NCBI RefSeq assembly: GCF_937616625.2
Contig: NC_065570.1
Location: forward strand, 2,242,001 to 2,306,000
From: Mercurialis annua
Lineage: Eukaryota > Streptophyta > Magnoliopsida > Malpighiales > Euphorbiaceae
DNA length: 64,000 nt
Reading direction: 5' to 3'
Shown here in pieces: positions 51,602 through 62,954 of this stretch. Positions within the stretch are counted from its first letter, which is position 1. Each line of letters begins with the position of its first letter. The notes below the pieces were generated by a model. It was not told where the DNA came from. It searched no databases and worked only from the letters and a program-made list of their open reading frames with translations. The position numbers were made by a program, and so were the translations under genes.

Positions 51602-52674
51602 TGGAGTGTGAGCGAGACTGGCTGGTTGGCAGTTGCTCTTCCTCACATACAGAGAGAGGATTTAATTTAACGATTCCCGGTTTTACATGTTGGTTATCAG
51701 TTGTGAAGAGCATCATGGGCCGAAATGTAGGCCTCTGAAAAAGGTAACCGTGTTTTTATGTGGCCCAACTAAAATTTTGACTGGTCAATTGCAGTATACC
51801 ATTTCTGTTTGATTTTTTAAAATTTGTTGATTTAACTGAGTTATTTTGTAAACTCATAATTTACAATTTGCATTTTTTATTTAAAAATAAAACAATTTCA
51901 AACTTAATTTTTTAACAATTAAAAGTTTAATTTCGTACTCATTTTTAAATGATTTGATATTTTCAAACAATTTAATACCTCACTTATAATTCCGTTAACG
52001 ATTTGATACAAAAATTTGAAATAATGCTGTACTGTTTGTATAATTAAAAATGGAAAATCAAATTATTTAATTTAAAAAAATATTAAATTTTAATTTATGA
52101 TATACATGGAAGCTTTATATTAATTTACTCTTAATTGTTTTTATCAAAATAATTAATAAATTAAAAAAAACATGATAATTTAATTATTTTTCAGAAGATA
52201 GTAATATAACATTTTTGATCTATTTTTCCTAACACAAATATTAATTATATAATCAAGTTCTAAAGTATCCTTTAGTTGATTTTTACTCTTAAATTAAATT
52301 TGATTTACACATAATCAATTTTATCCATAAAAATCAACTAAACTACCTTAAGATGCAATTTTACATAGTCAATATATAAATAATATTACATTTAATAAAA
52401 TATAGTTTAAAAACTTGCTATAAATTCAATAAATAATTCTAAAATTTGAATATCAAAAAGTGAAATGACGTCAAATATTAACACACTTTATCCTTATCTT
52501 ATTACAAAAATTAGTTGGTTGAAAAATAATATCTGTTTTGTGTATATCCAAATGTGGCTGCCTACTCAGCCTTCAGCCCCACGTTTCATCGTTCTGCTTC
52601 ATTTCTATAAATTTCAAATCAAACTCATCCAAACAAAAATTAATCAAAATCCACCAAACTCATCAAATTTATTC
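51602..52674. other. Intergenic region between divergent genes
   Basis: Shared upstream region of the phosphatase (-) and the DUF3774 gene (+). 51800-52040 contains ACGATTTG/ACCTCA words and a CCGTTAACGATTTGATAC stretch like the core of the MITE at 43060, perhaps a decayed relative. No gene seen. Confidence 0.4.
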
Positions 52675-52872
52675 ATGAGCAGAGTTATAAACCAGGCCGT
52701 AACGAGATTATTGCAGGGGATGAAAGATCAGGCGCCGAAGTGTGATCGTCATTCTGCAGCTTCATCAAAGACGCCGGCGGCACGTTTCTCCGGTGAGACT
52801 AGTGGTGCTTTTAAGCAAGCTGAGGAGTCTCTCAGGACTGTCATGTATTTGAGCTGTTGGGCTCCTAATTAG
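52675..52872 (+). CDS. DUF3774 / wound-responsive (WIP-like) small protein
   Basis: Single-exon 65-aa frame. It starts MSRVINQAVTRLLQGMKDQ and ends EESLRTVMYLSCWAPN. The C-terminal E(E/Q)SLR.VMYLSCWGPN block and the MS(R/K) start are the diagnostic ends of the plant DUF3774 family, often annotated wound-induced. Members I recall are about 85-95 aa, so this one is short in the middle (Ser/Lys/Ala-rich). I start at 52675 rather than the in-frame codon at 52465 because the family begins at this MSR and the upstream residues are unlike it. Function is poorly known; small family members have been linked to wounding and defence. A TATA-like or other promoter element was not fixed. Confidence 0.85.
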   Translation: MSRVINQAVTRLLQGMKDQAPKCDRHSAASSKTPAARFSGETSGAFKQAEESLRTVMYLSCWAPN

Positions 52873-53263
52873 TGAACTCGGGTTCAATGAAATCAACCGA
52901 CTCGGCGACTCAGTTATGTACTCGTTAATTATAGAATTAAGGTTTTGAATATTAGTAGTGGTTTTGCTAATTGTAATTAATCCTTTTCATGTTGTATATA
53001 TGTGATTCAATATATGACTGTTAATATTATGTATATATTTTGAGATAATTTATAATGGATCATCTAATCAACTCTTGCCAATTTTTGTTTCGAATGCAAG
53101 AGAAAATCCTCATTAGCAATTGAGTTTTGCAAACATTATTTTTACTTGGTGATGATAGTTTGACCAGTTTAATTATAATGTTTGATATTTAATTACATTA
53201 TAATAATTAAAATTAGTCATTTTGAATTTTTTGTTTTAACTATTATAAATTGTTTTCACATTT

Positions 53264-53415
53264 TGTTACCCGAAATATAATTAGTGGTTACTGTTAGCGA
53301 TAGATTTAAAACTTTAAAAAAGTTTAAATAACAGGCCTATGGAAGGTTGGAGTTCGACCCCAACCTGCCGGAATGCACGGCGAGAGGTGTACTCACTGAG
53401 CTACATCTTCATGAG
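53264..53415 (-). mobile_element. tRNA-derived SINE with 18-bp target-site duplications
   Basis: On the minus strand the 152-bp body starts CTCATGAAGATGTAGCTCAG, whose TAGCTCAGTGAG is a Pol III A box, and about 40 bp on has GGTTGGGGTCGAACTCCAAC, a B box within a tRNA T-arm. The 3' half has no tRNA similarity. Perfect 18-bp TSDs (AAATGTGAAAACAATTTA in minus orientation) lie at 53416-53433 and 53246-53263. The anticodon arm does not fold properly, so it is not a working tRNA. Confidence 0.88.
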
Positions 53416-53916
53416 TAAATTGTTTTCACATTTAAATCATTCTCATATTTTTATTGTCCATTGACTAATGCTTATTTAAATTTATGCCACTTTCTTCACA
53501 GCTATACACGAATTCGAATTCAGAGCGTGTTAATAAATTCAGACCATAATTCAAATGTTGCGATTAACTAATATCTTCTTCTATGTTAGATTTAGTTCAA
53601 TTGGCTCAAATACATTTTCAGATAATATTCACTAATTTAAATTAGTTAATTATAATTAATTTAATAATTAAATCATAAACAATATAAACCACTAAATGCG
53701 ACTGTTAAGGCTTGCAACATTGGGCTTAGTTAAGGCCGTAAGTGGGCCATTTTGATAGGATGGTTCACTTTCATCATAATCCAGATTTCATGTTTCCATC
53801 TCCACCACACAAAATCATTACAAAACCAAGCTGATAAGCCTGCTTTACTATGCTCTTCCTACACACTTCAAAAAAAATCCATTCTTGCACATTTCCATTC
53901 TAAGTACTGAAAAAAA

Positions 53917-54410
53917 ATGATTTCACTTAAGAACTACCAATCAACACTCATCTTCAAACCTGTAGTTCACCAAAAAAACATAACAAAACATTCGAATTTC
54001 GGTCCGAACAAGGTAACTTGCAGTAGAAGAAAACTTGAAGTGAAAGCATGCAGCAGCAAACAAGAGAGACAGACTTTTCTAAGTCTTGAAGAAGCTGGTT
54101 TAGTTGAAATGTCCGGTTTAAGCTCTCATGAACGCTTTCTGTGCCGATTAACGGTATTGATTAATTTACTTCTGTCTTGATTATTTTTTTAATAAAATAA
54201 TTATATAGTGTATGATAAATTCTATATGTTGTGTATATTCAGATATCATCGTTGAACCTTTTAAAGGTAATATCAGAGGAAGAAGGATGTGCAATTGAGG
54301 AGCTAAATGCTGGAAGGCTATGTGATTGGTTTGTAAAAGATAGAGCTAAAAGAGACCAAAATATAGAGTCTGCTGTTCTTCAATGGGATGATTCTGAATT
54401 TCAATTTTGA
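53917..54410 (+). CDS. Small conserved-looking protein, probably plastid-targeted; function not recognised
   Basis: Two exons: 53917-54153 and 54243-54410, joined ACG|ATATCA, giving 134 aa. The first ~50 residues (MISLKNYQSTLIFKPVVHQK...) are rich in Ser, Lys, Thr and Asn with almost no acidic residues, like a chloroplast transit peptide, and end near RKLEVKACSS, a plausible cleavage site. The mature part (from ~52) is compact and acidic: LSLEEAGLVEMSGLSSHERF, LCRLTISSLNLLKVIS, EEEGCAIEELNAGRLCDWF, VKDRAKRDQNIESAVLQWD. The intron falls in the middle of a confident helix-like segment and restores it in frame, which supports a real gene. I have a sense of having seen this sequence type in other plants but cannot name the family, so I assign no function. 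It lies divergently spaced from the SINE and tail-to-tail with the kinesin gene. Confidence 0.75.
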
Positions 54411-54777
54411 CTTTTTTAATACGTAAATTAATATTTTGTCCCCCTTAATATTTTGTACTGACTAATTTAAATCCAAACATACGAAATTCACATGAAATTG
54501 TTTCTATTAGATTTTAATTCATCTGTATAAATATAATGCAAAATCTGCTTCCTCTCAGAAGAACTATAATCCTGAAGATTAAAACTAATGCTATTGCAGA
54601 AGGTAAATCTCACACATAGATCAGATTTTAAAGTCAAAACTAATAGAAAAACAGAGCTATTTTATGTAGTTAGCCGGTGATCAGATTTTGAAGTCAAAGG
54701 TAATAGAAATTTATAGCTATTTACTGTCTTCAGTTGCTATGTCAAGATCCTTAGCTAAACAAACCAAGGCTTGATAA

Positions 54778-57700
54778 TCATACCGTTGGCGTCTGTTGTT
54801 GAGGAACTCCGAGTTCACAGGCTTTCACTCTTTCCGCAAACCGAAGAGAACGCAGTGATTCGCTAACGGAAATGGGGTCCGGTGAAATATTTACAAACAT
54901 CAAGGTTTTTGAATCCCTGCTTAGACAAGGCTGCTCACAGCAAGACCAAAATTAGAAAGAGAATGGTTTGAATTTCATCTGAGTAGGGGTGAGCATCGGT
55001 CGGTTCGGTTGGAAATTTTTCGGTTTTTTCGGTTTTCGGTTTGGAAAATTCTCAAACCGAACCGAACCGAACTTTTAGTTTGGAGGTGAAAAAACCGAAC
55101 CGAACCAAACCGAATTTCACCACTTTTTATTTTTTAAAAATTTTTTATATTAAAATTAATTGAAATATTAAATAATTAGAGTATAATAAACTTCCATATA
55201 TGTTTAAATAACAATTATTAACTTATATATCAACAATAATTAAGATATAAATACAAAAAACATATAAATATAAGTATATATGTATATTATTTTTAAAAAA
55301 TATATATATTTTATATTAAAGTTCGGTTAATTCGGTTTTTCGGTCGGTTCGGTTTTCAAAACACCCAAACCAAACCGAACACCGAACACCAAACTTTACC
55401 TAGAGTAGAAACCGAACCAAACCGTTTTCACCGAAAAACCGAACCAAACATCAAAATTCGGTTCGGTTCGGTTCGGTTTTTCGGTTTGGTTCGGTTCTTG
55501 CTCACCCCTACATCTGAGTGAACACGAAATAATGTTGTCCGTAATTTAGTTCAAGCACAAATGTTGACAGAACCAGTTTTTACCTGGAGAAGATCTGTCA
55601 ACTTGGAGTTCCTAAACGGAACATGATCTTCCTTCTTTGCCAAGGCAGATATTACACCGCTCAAACACCACAAACTTTCATTGACGGCCTGTTTATAAAG
55701 AAATTTAAGATAAAGATGCTGCTTATATTATAACCTTTTTTCTACTAGAAAGCTTCCAAGGAAAATACCAGAGTTTCCTTCAACCTATCATCTATTGGTC
55801 CACTCTTTGTGAATCGCGCGCTTTCAGCAAGGTCAATGAAATTTAACACACCTTGCACTTGTTGTTCAGTTTTCTATTAAATATAAGAAAGAAAACAAAC
55901 ATATAGGCGTTTGTTCAAAAACAAACAAGCGTAACGACAGGAATAGGACATAACGAACCTCATGCACCCCAAAGATTCGTAATGTGAACACGAAATGACT
56001 TCTGGATGACTGCTCATTCATGTGTGTCTTACTTACAGACCTAAAGAACATTGCAACAAATTAACCTTAACAACTACTTCCTCCAAAAACTGCATATGGA
56101 CAATTAAAATAAATCCACAACCTTCTAAATGTAGTCAAATATAAGATCCAGCAACGCCGATTATAGTGCACATTACTTTATTACCTGCTTCGTGCCACTT
56201 GTAGTAGAAGAGATGAGACTTCTTGGATGCTACAGACATCAACAATTGTCAAGTCAGTGACAGTTGTATTGCCATTGGCATCGTGTTTAATGGTATACTG
56301 CTCCCCGCCACTTTCTGTACTAGTTGATCTATTTGTTGACAGTAGATCACGAATGTTATCATTGTAAATCTCCAATGCTGAAGCCTATCATTATTTGAAA
56401 GAACAATTGTTAAATATTCATCTCGGTAATATGTGAAAAACACAAATTTTATTTGGATTACCTGCATTTTAAACTTCCAACCCTGTGCTGAAAGGGACTG
56501 GCTTGTTTGAAAAATCTGTTCAAGGGAGCGAGGTATAAGCCCTTTCTGTTCTGCATCGCCTGTCTTACCCATCATTGTGTAGGTTTTCCCTGACCCAGTC
56601 TGACCGTAAGCAAAAATGCATACCTGTAACAAACTCCAACACAGTAGCACCAGTTATGCATAGCTCTACTAAGGCAAGAAAGCGCAAAATAAACGTCTGT
56701 TCATATGCACTCGCAAAAATACCATTACTTGTCAAAAAAACTGCTACACTAAGATAACATCTTTGCATGCATGCTGATAATCTAAAGATATGCCGTGATT
56801 TTCATCGTAATTTCATTTATTTACATTTGTTGCTGGAAGTAAGCCTGGCCATATCTCTTCTTAACCACAGATATAACTGCTGAACATGCTCAACTAAGGA
56901 CTAGGTCATTATGTAGCCGGTTCTAAAAACTAGGTAGGAAGAAGACTGACCTTGTAGCCATCAAGAGCACTTTGTACCAAGTGAGATATTTCAATAAAAA
57001 CATCCTGTTGGCAAGTACCATGACTAAACACCTTGTCAAATGTGAAATGATAACTCTGCCCTGTTTAGAGTAATATAGCACTATATAAGAAACTGGCAAA
57101 CATTTGCTCATGCAATAAATTAAAATCAGTCACAAGGAAACAATCTATTGTACCGCTTTGTGTCAATTCAATTCCCTGGCCAAGAGTTTCTAATGTTGTA
57201 GGATAGGATACAACCGGGCCTCCTGTTTCAGCACCATCATCTGCTAACAAAGGTCGCACTCTACAGAATACACGAATATTACCCTTTAATTCCTGCAACA
57301 CAGCACAATTATTAGTAATTTAGTACTTATGAAATCACAAACTTACATAGGATTCAACACAGCCCAATTATTAGTAATTTAGCACTTATGAAGTCACAAA
57401 CTTACATAGGATTCAACACAGCACAGATATTACCTTTAACTTTTCATTTGCAGCAGTTAGCTTCTGCTCTAACAGATATATCTGTTGTCTTTGGGCAGAG
57501 CATGTTTCCTACACGAAAAATTCACAATCTCAGAAAATTGCCCAATGTTTATGTGAGTGAATGACTTTATGATGTGATTTGAGCAAACCTCCAAAACAAT
57601 TGACTTTGACATCAGATTATCCATCTCAGCTGAACTTTCATTATTCTTTGCTACTTCAGCACTTAAGGCTTCCACCTGTTCTATTTGACAATTACGGTCT

Positions 57701-59017
57701 TCTTCTAAGAGCAGCATTAGATCTCGATGGAATTTAACTTCATTTCTTTCTCGTTGCAGTGCATCTCGAAGGCATTTAACTTTGTTATGTAACAATTCGT
57801 TCTGATTCAAGGCCTCATTCTGGGAATCCTGAGAAGTAAGGAGAGAAAGGAATACAACAATAAGATGACACATATTTTTATCCTGGAAAAAAGTTTCATT
57901 TTAAGCTATAAGCTAATTCCTTATCATAGAACTTACTATAGATAAAGAATATTGATGCCTGAGCGAGCTACAGGAGCTACTTAATGTTCTAAAGTTCTCC
58001 ATTAAAGCTTCATTCCTTTTCTCTACCCGCTCAAGAGACTCTCTAGCAGCTTCAAGTTCATCATACAGTCTACCACAGTACTGTTGCAAACCTCCGTTGT
58101 ACCCACGCAATCTCTTGTTCATATCATCCAGAAAAGTGACCTGCAAATTTCAACCAATTAAGCTTAGAATCAACCAAAATTGGTGGAAAACAAGATGCAA
58201 AACCTCTAAATAAGTCAGATATTACCCTCTGATTGGCTGCTGCTAAATCTTGTTGAGCCTTTTCAAGCTCTTCCGAGAGAGAAACCTGTAAAATTTCTGC
58301 GGAAATTCGAGCTTTCGTTTCTATCCTATGACATTCAATTGCATCCTGGTTGTCATAACATAAATTCAAAATTCAAAAACAGACATAAGTATTCTAAATC
58401 TTACAACATCAGTGCATGCACTCTTATTCTTACCGATTTTTCGGACTCTTCCTTCTTTAAATTCTCCTGCAAAGAACTATTCTCACGCCTCAATTCAAGA
58501 ATGATAGCATTAAAGTTCTCCTCCTGAGCTTTCATCTCCACCTCTAACATCAAGCAAGTGAATTTCAATTTCAATGCTGTTCTTAAATCATTAAAATATT
58601 GCATATCACTCGTAACAACTAAATTGACTGTCATGAAAAATTATACCATACAACCGTTGCCCCATGTCATTCGTGCAATGAACCAATAATACGTTACTCA
58701 TATGAAATATTTAATGATAAAAAATAAAAATAAAAATTATTATTGCGAATGCTCGTGATTGACATGGCATAACGGTTGTATGGAATGAACACTCGTACGT
58801 ATAACCATGTATGGGGCAAAATAAATCATCAAAAAGGTGGTGAAAAGTTCATTAAATAATATTCAACTCAATTTGAAAAACTAAGAAGAATACCAGTATC
58901 GGCACATTTTTTCTGAGAAGAATCGAGTGCAATTTGAAGCTCATGTTGCTTAGCAAGATTAACTTCATCCCTCGTAAAATCCTGCCGTTTACGTAGGTTT
59001 TGTCTTCGAGAAGACAT
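54778..59017 (-). CDS. Kinesin-14 (C-terminal motor, ATK/KatA-C-like) with altered switch II
   Basis: Fourteen minus-strand exons: 58894-59017, 58434-58543, 58226-58345, 57937-58140, 57589-57828, 57434-57508, 57154-57292, 56951-57060, 56462-56623, 56185-56384, 55959-56040, 55769-55873, 55584-55688, 54778-54930; 642 aa. Residues ~20-290 are coiled coil (heptad-rich, Glu/Lys/Leu), a short basic head precedes, and the neck [14 protein letters not shown] at 292 starts the C-terminal motor, the layout of minus-end-directed kinesin-14 in spindle and phragmoplast. The P-loop GQTGSGKT (381-388) and switch I NEQSSRSH (503-510) are intact. Switch II, normally DLAGSERL, is DLAESARF (536-543), and the INKSL motif reads VNESL. 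ATPase activity is therefore doubtful. The protein is shorter than ATK1 (~790 aa as I recall), mainly in the tail. The last intron carries a hAT MITE. Confidence 0.9.
54984..55510. mobile_element. hAT MITE, TAGGGGTG family, in the last kinesin intron
   Basis: 527 bp with perfect 8-bp TSD CATCTGAG (54976-54983, 55511-55518). Starts TAGGGGTGAGCATCGGTCGG and ends TTGCTCACCCCTA; both arms are CGGTTCGG/CCGAACCG-rich with an AT-rich core. It fills most of intron 13 (54931-55583) and leaves both splice sites intact. Confidence 0.93.
57301..57426. repeat. 59-bp tandem duplication in a kinesin intron
   Basis: Two near-identical copies starting at 57301 and 57360 (CAGC(A/C)CAATTATTAGTAA...), with the start of a third (CAGCACAG) at 57419. 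They differ at about three positions. Lies in intron 6 between exons 57434-57508 and 57154-57292. Confidence 0.85.
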
Positions 59018-59957
59018 CAAACTGTAACTCTACAAAATTCAAGCGATGAGTTATTACTTTGGTCCGAGAGTATGGCTCTGGGAATCGATTTTTGCGCTCC
59101 AAAACCTTATAATCTAATCCCACTCAAAAGTATTGCTAATTTACTAAAATATCCTCTCTCCCTTGGATAGAAATTAGGGTTAATACCCTATTTATCCTTA
59201 TAATTAACAAAAAAAATTGTATTAGCCCCTCTTTAATTAAATTTCTCTTTTTAAGCTATTTTTCCATGTAACTCGCAAAATTGTTCAGCTAGGCGTAGTT
59301 CGCAGAATTGTTCTACGAATTAAAGACAATTCGCATAATAATTCTGCAACTAACCCCCTGACTCCACGCTGGCTGACCAGCGTGATGCCATGTCATCATT
59401 TCACATGCTCATAAAATGGTTCTGCGAGCCACTATGAAAAGAATGTTAATATGATCCTTGTTAATCTTTATGTTGATCGAATTGAACTAAAAAAATGTTA
59501 ATCGAATTGAGAAAAAAATAAAATTTTCTACATACAATTGAGATGTTTTAAAATTTATGATTAAGTTTGAGAAAACATATACTACAATTTATGAATTTAT
59601 TTAACATTGCCCCACTATTTTATTTACTTGATATAAAGTAATATTTACAAATATAAACTCATCGTTATTTATTAAAAAATCAATTGGTATTTATTTATTA
59701 CTAATTAAATCTGTTTCCTTTAGTAAAATATTGTGAAATCTATTAAAATTTTAATTCTCGTTGATTACTAGCTAATGATAGGTCTTTTACTAAATTTATT
59801 AGCTAAATTAAAAATAAAAAAGTATAATTTATTTTTTAAAGAACGCTTTTGACATGAGACTTTCTTTTTGTGGCTGTCATAGAAAAGATACACTCTCGAC
59901 CCCCCTTCCTTCCTTCCCTGCAAATGGGGAGTGCATTCTCGTGTATTTCCGATAATT
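59018..59957. other. Upstream region of the kinesin gene
   Basis: The first ~100 bp is probable 5' UTR/promoter. Beyond it, 59200-59430 is repeat-like (several TTCGCA/GAATTGTTC words). No gene seen. Confidence 0.4.
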
Positions 59958-60117
59958 GTTGTAAGACAAGGACATGTCGACCCCAACACCACATAAACTT
60001 AAACCCCTCGAATGCGTATGTGATACATGAGGTAACTGTTGTAAGTCGAGGACCTATCCACCCCACCACCACATAAACTTAAACCCCCTAAATGCTTATG
60101 TGATACACGAGATAACG
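59958..60117. repeat. 80-bp direct repeat, two copies
   Basis: Copies starting at 59958 and 60038 share GTTGTAAG(A/T)C(A/G)AGGAC, CACCACATAAACTTAAACCC and TATGTGATACA(T/C)GAG. About 85-90% similar by eye. They may be part of a degraded retroelement. Confidence 0.75.
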
Positions 60118-60404
60118 CGAGCGCGGTAGAATGTGGCTAAAATTCCGCAATTGCCGAGGGAGGGGTTGACGATGATGAAGAAGTACCCAAAAAGAAGACG
60201 TTTTGTTACCGGCCGACGGCCTACAAGAAGAAGATGTTGATGGCTACCTGCCAGCTCGTTCAACTACAGATGATGAGGACTCATATCATGAACCTTAAGG
60301 TAAGAATGGCGCATTGAATCGCCAAAACGATGATACATCTGACGACGGGGTTGAGAATACCATCCACCTCATCATGTCATTTAAAACTCTCTGACCCATG
60401 TATT
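60118..60404. other. Unclassified GC-richer segment
   Basis: Has a short frame with GDDEEVPKKK-like composition broken by stops. It could be a decayed transposon coding fragment; I cannot place it. Confidence 0.3.
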
Positions 60405-60630
60405 AAAAACCGAACCAGTGGCCGAACCGCCGAGGCCACCGGTTCCTGGTTTAACAAATTTTAAAAAATATAAAAAAATTAGGCTCACTGGTTCAATCCA
60501 GTTTGATCCGGTTCAACCCGGTCCAATCCGGTTCAACTAAAAGATCCCGTTTTTCGCTTTTTTAGACCGGACCACCGGCCGGATCCCGATCGACCGGCCG
60601 GTCCGGACCGGTTTTCACTGCTCCTATTTT
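60405..60630. mobile_element. Possible MITE-like element rich in CCGGTTC/CCGGACC
   Basis: Inverted ends TTAAAAACCGAACCAGTGG and GGACCGGTTTTCACTG enclose repeats of GGTTCAATCCGG and CCGGCCGG. No TSD found. Class uncertain. Confidence 0.4.
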
Positions 60631-61044
60631 TGTGTTCTGTTTTTAATTATAATTTTGGTTGATTTTGAACCAAGCATTTTGTTGATTCGTTAGAGGGAAA
60701 GCGGGAGGTAGAGCTTCGTTTATGATTCGAAATCCATATAAATTCAACTCAAATAAATTTAACTTCGTGGAGTATAAATGGGTCAAAATTGCAACCCGAA
60801 CCAATATAATGATATGCAATTTAATTAAATAGTTAATATATAAAAGAAAATCAGATCTTTTTACCTGTAAAGGGATGAAAGGTGGGGGAAATCAATCGAT
60901 AAACATACTAAAATTATATGAAAAAGAAGTGTTTTTATTAAATCTTAACACAACAATGTTAAATGTTTTTAATATTATTGATCTAAATATTTGGTGGTTG
61001 ATAGATTATTTTTTATTTGCGTTTTGTATGATTTTTCTGCTTTA
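60631..61044. other. Intergenic, no feature seen
   Basis: AT-rich sequence with no frame or repeat that I can assign. Confidence 0.4.
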
Positions 61045-61422
61045 GGCACCGTTTGGATTGATGGATTCTAAACGATGAATTTTATACAATCCATGGATTT
61101 GGACAAAATCTATCGTTTGCCTAGAAAAAAAATTAATAAAATCCATGGATTTACAAATTCCCTCATTTTCTATAATCCATCATTTTTGAGGGTTTTGATT
61201 TCCCACCTACTAGGTGGGAAAGTCCAAATCCACCATTTTTTTATAGATGATGGATTGTTATATTATTTATTATTTTCCATAAATAATATTAAGAATCCAT
61301 TGATTTTATATTCAATCCAAACGATGGAATTTTAAAATCTATAAATTTAAATTCATTGATTTAAAATCCATCGATTTTGCTAAAATCCATGAATTTTAAA
61401 AACCCTCAATCCAAACTGTGCC
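61045..61422. mobile_element. PIF/Harbinger-like (Tourist) MITE
   Basis: 378 bp with TTA duplicated at 61042-61044 and 61423-61425. TIRs GGCACCGTTTGGATTGA and TCAATCCAAACTGTGCC differ at one base. The inner sequence repeats AATCCAT(G/C)GATT-like words, forming many small foldbacks. A small open frame inside is not a gene. Confidence 0.9.
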
Positions 61423-61674
61423 TTATTTAGTTTTTCAAATTAACTTAACTGGAGCCGTGATTGACTGGAATGATTAATATAAAGCATTTAATGGGAGAAA
61501 AAAAGTAAATCACTCTGTTTTTTTCCAAAAAGAGCAATAAAAGTTCAACCATTTCGATTAAGCAACCTCCACTTGCAAACGGCAAACTTTTAGGTGAGCT
61601 TATTTCATAGTACATGTAATGAATTTTCATTACACATATGACACATCGTTTTATTAGATAAAAATATTCAATTA

Positions 61675-61845
61675 CAGTAGACCTTTAAGGAGTAATACAT
61701 AATAAATTAATAATTTTAATAATTAATAATATTTTAAAAAATTAATTTTAATATTACGTCTTATTTAATATTTAATAAATTAATAATTTTAATAATTAAT
61801 AAATATTTAATTCATCATATATATTAATTATTAAAGGGTCGACTG
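61675..61845. mobile_element. 171-bp MITE with CAGT ends and TA duplication (Tc1/mariner-like), copy 1
   Basis: Starts CAGTAGACC after TA (61673-61674) and ends GGTCGACTG before TA (61846-61847). Interior is AATTAATAATTTTAATAATT repeats. A second copy, interrupted by a hAT element, lies at 62253-62954. Confidence 0.7.
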
Positions 61846-62252
61846 TACTCATCCCGTGATAAACATTATTTCAAATTTTTTATTTTAATTTACAGACATT
61901 AAATTGTTATTTTATCAAATAATTGTCAAATATATCTTTATTATTATAGAAAATATCTAATAACAAAGATCACAAAAAATAAAATTTACCATCATATTAA
62001 ATTAGGACAAATATAATATTTTTTTTTATATATTAACTTATTTTCTCTAGAAAAAATTCTGTTTTTATCCTAAACTGCATACCGATTTGGGACGGAAGGA
62101 GTATTAAATAATAGTAGTACATAATGATGATCATAAATTTACCAGTTGGTCTGTTATTTAATGATATTACAAATCATACGTTTAATAAAAAGAGCTATCT
62201 TGTTTGATCTATAATATTTATTGCATTTTTAAATAATAATATTTGTCATTTA

Positions 62253-62954
62253 CAGTAAACCCTCTAATAATTAATCTCAATAAATTAATAATTCTAATAA
62301 TTAATGAAAATTTAGAAAAACAATTTTAATATTACCTCTTATTTAATATTCAATAAATTAATAATTTTAATAATTAATAAATATTTAATCCACCATGTAC
62401 AGGGACGAAGCTAGAATTTTTTTTAGAGGGGCAAAAAAAATTATAATTTTCATTTAAAAACTATCATAAAAAATAAAAAAAATTCTAATAAACTATAATT
62501 ATTAAATGGTGTAAGCGTTGTGCAGTAAATTGTTAGATCATGAGCTCAAATTTTTTCACAAGTGTTTCCGCCTTTTCAATTATAAAAAATAAATTTAACT
62601 TTATTAATAAAAATAATTTAGTCTAATTCAATATAATAGTATAAATATTAGTCGCGAAGTTCCACACGTCTTCTTTTTATATATTAATAAGACTTAGACT
62701 TAGTTAGGTATAAAAATATTTTTATGACATAATTGATTTTTTAATTAAATGAATGATCAATTTAATTGTATTAGCTAGATTAATATAATGTATATAAGTA
62801 GTGCTGAAGTTGTGTAAAAACGAATTACTCTTATAAATTTTCTATCACTAAATAAAATTTGGATAACTTGGATTTTTGGAGGAACAAGTGCCACTGCAAA
62901 TTCCTCCCTACTTCCGTCCTTGACCATGCATATTAATTATTAGAGGGTCGACTG
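62253..62954. mobile_element. Same 171-bp MITE, copy 2, interrupted by a hAT MITE
   Basis: Starts CAGTAAACCCTCTAATAATT after TA and ends TTATTAGAGGGTCGACTG. Subtracting the inserted 523-bp element and one 8-bp TSD (531 bp) leaves exactly 171 bp, the length of copy 1. The inner sequence is closely similar to copy 1. Confidence 0.75.
62400..62922. mobile_element. hAT MITE inserted in the 171-bp element
   Basis: 523 bp; ends CAGGGACGAAGCTAG and CTACTTCCGTCCTTG are inverse with two mismatches. TSD ACCATGTA (62392-62399) against ACCATGCA (62923-62930), one mismatch. Related by end sequence to the element at 40733. Confidence 0.82.

Noticed and set aside
53333..53412. A tRNA gene on the minus strand
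   Set aside because: A/B-box-like sequences and a T-arm are present, but the anticodon stem does not pair, the acceptor stem is poor and the unit has an 18-bp TSD; it is a SINE.
61075..61335. 86-aa plus-strand frame
   Set aside because: Entirely inside the Harbinger-like MITE.
62085..62103. Stowaway end (GGGACGGAAGGAGTA)
   Set aside because: Resembles a Stowaway right end, but I found no matching left end nearby; too little to call.
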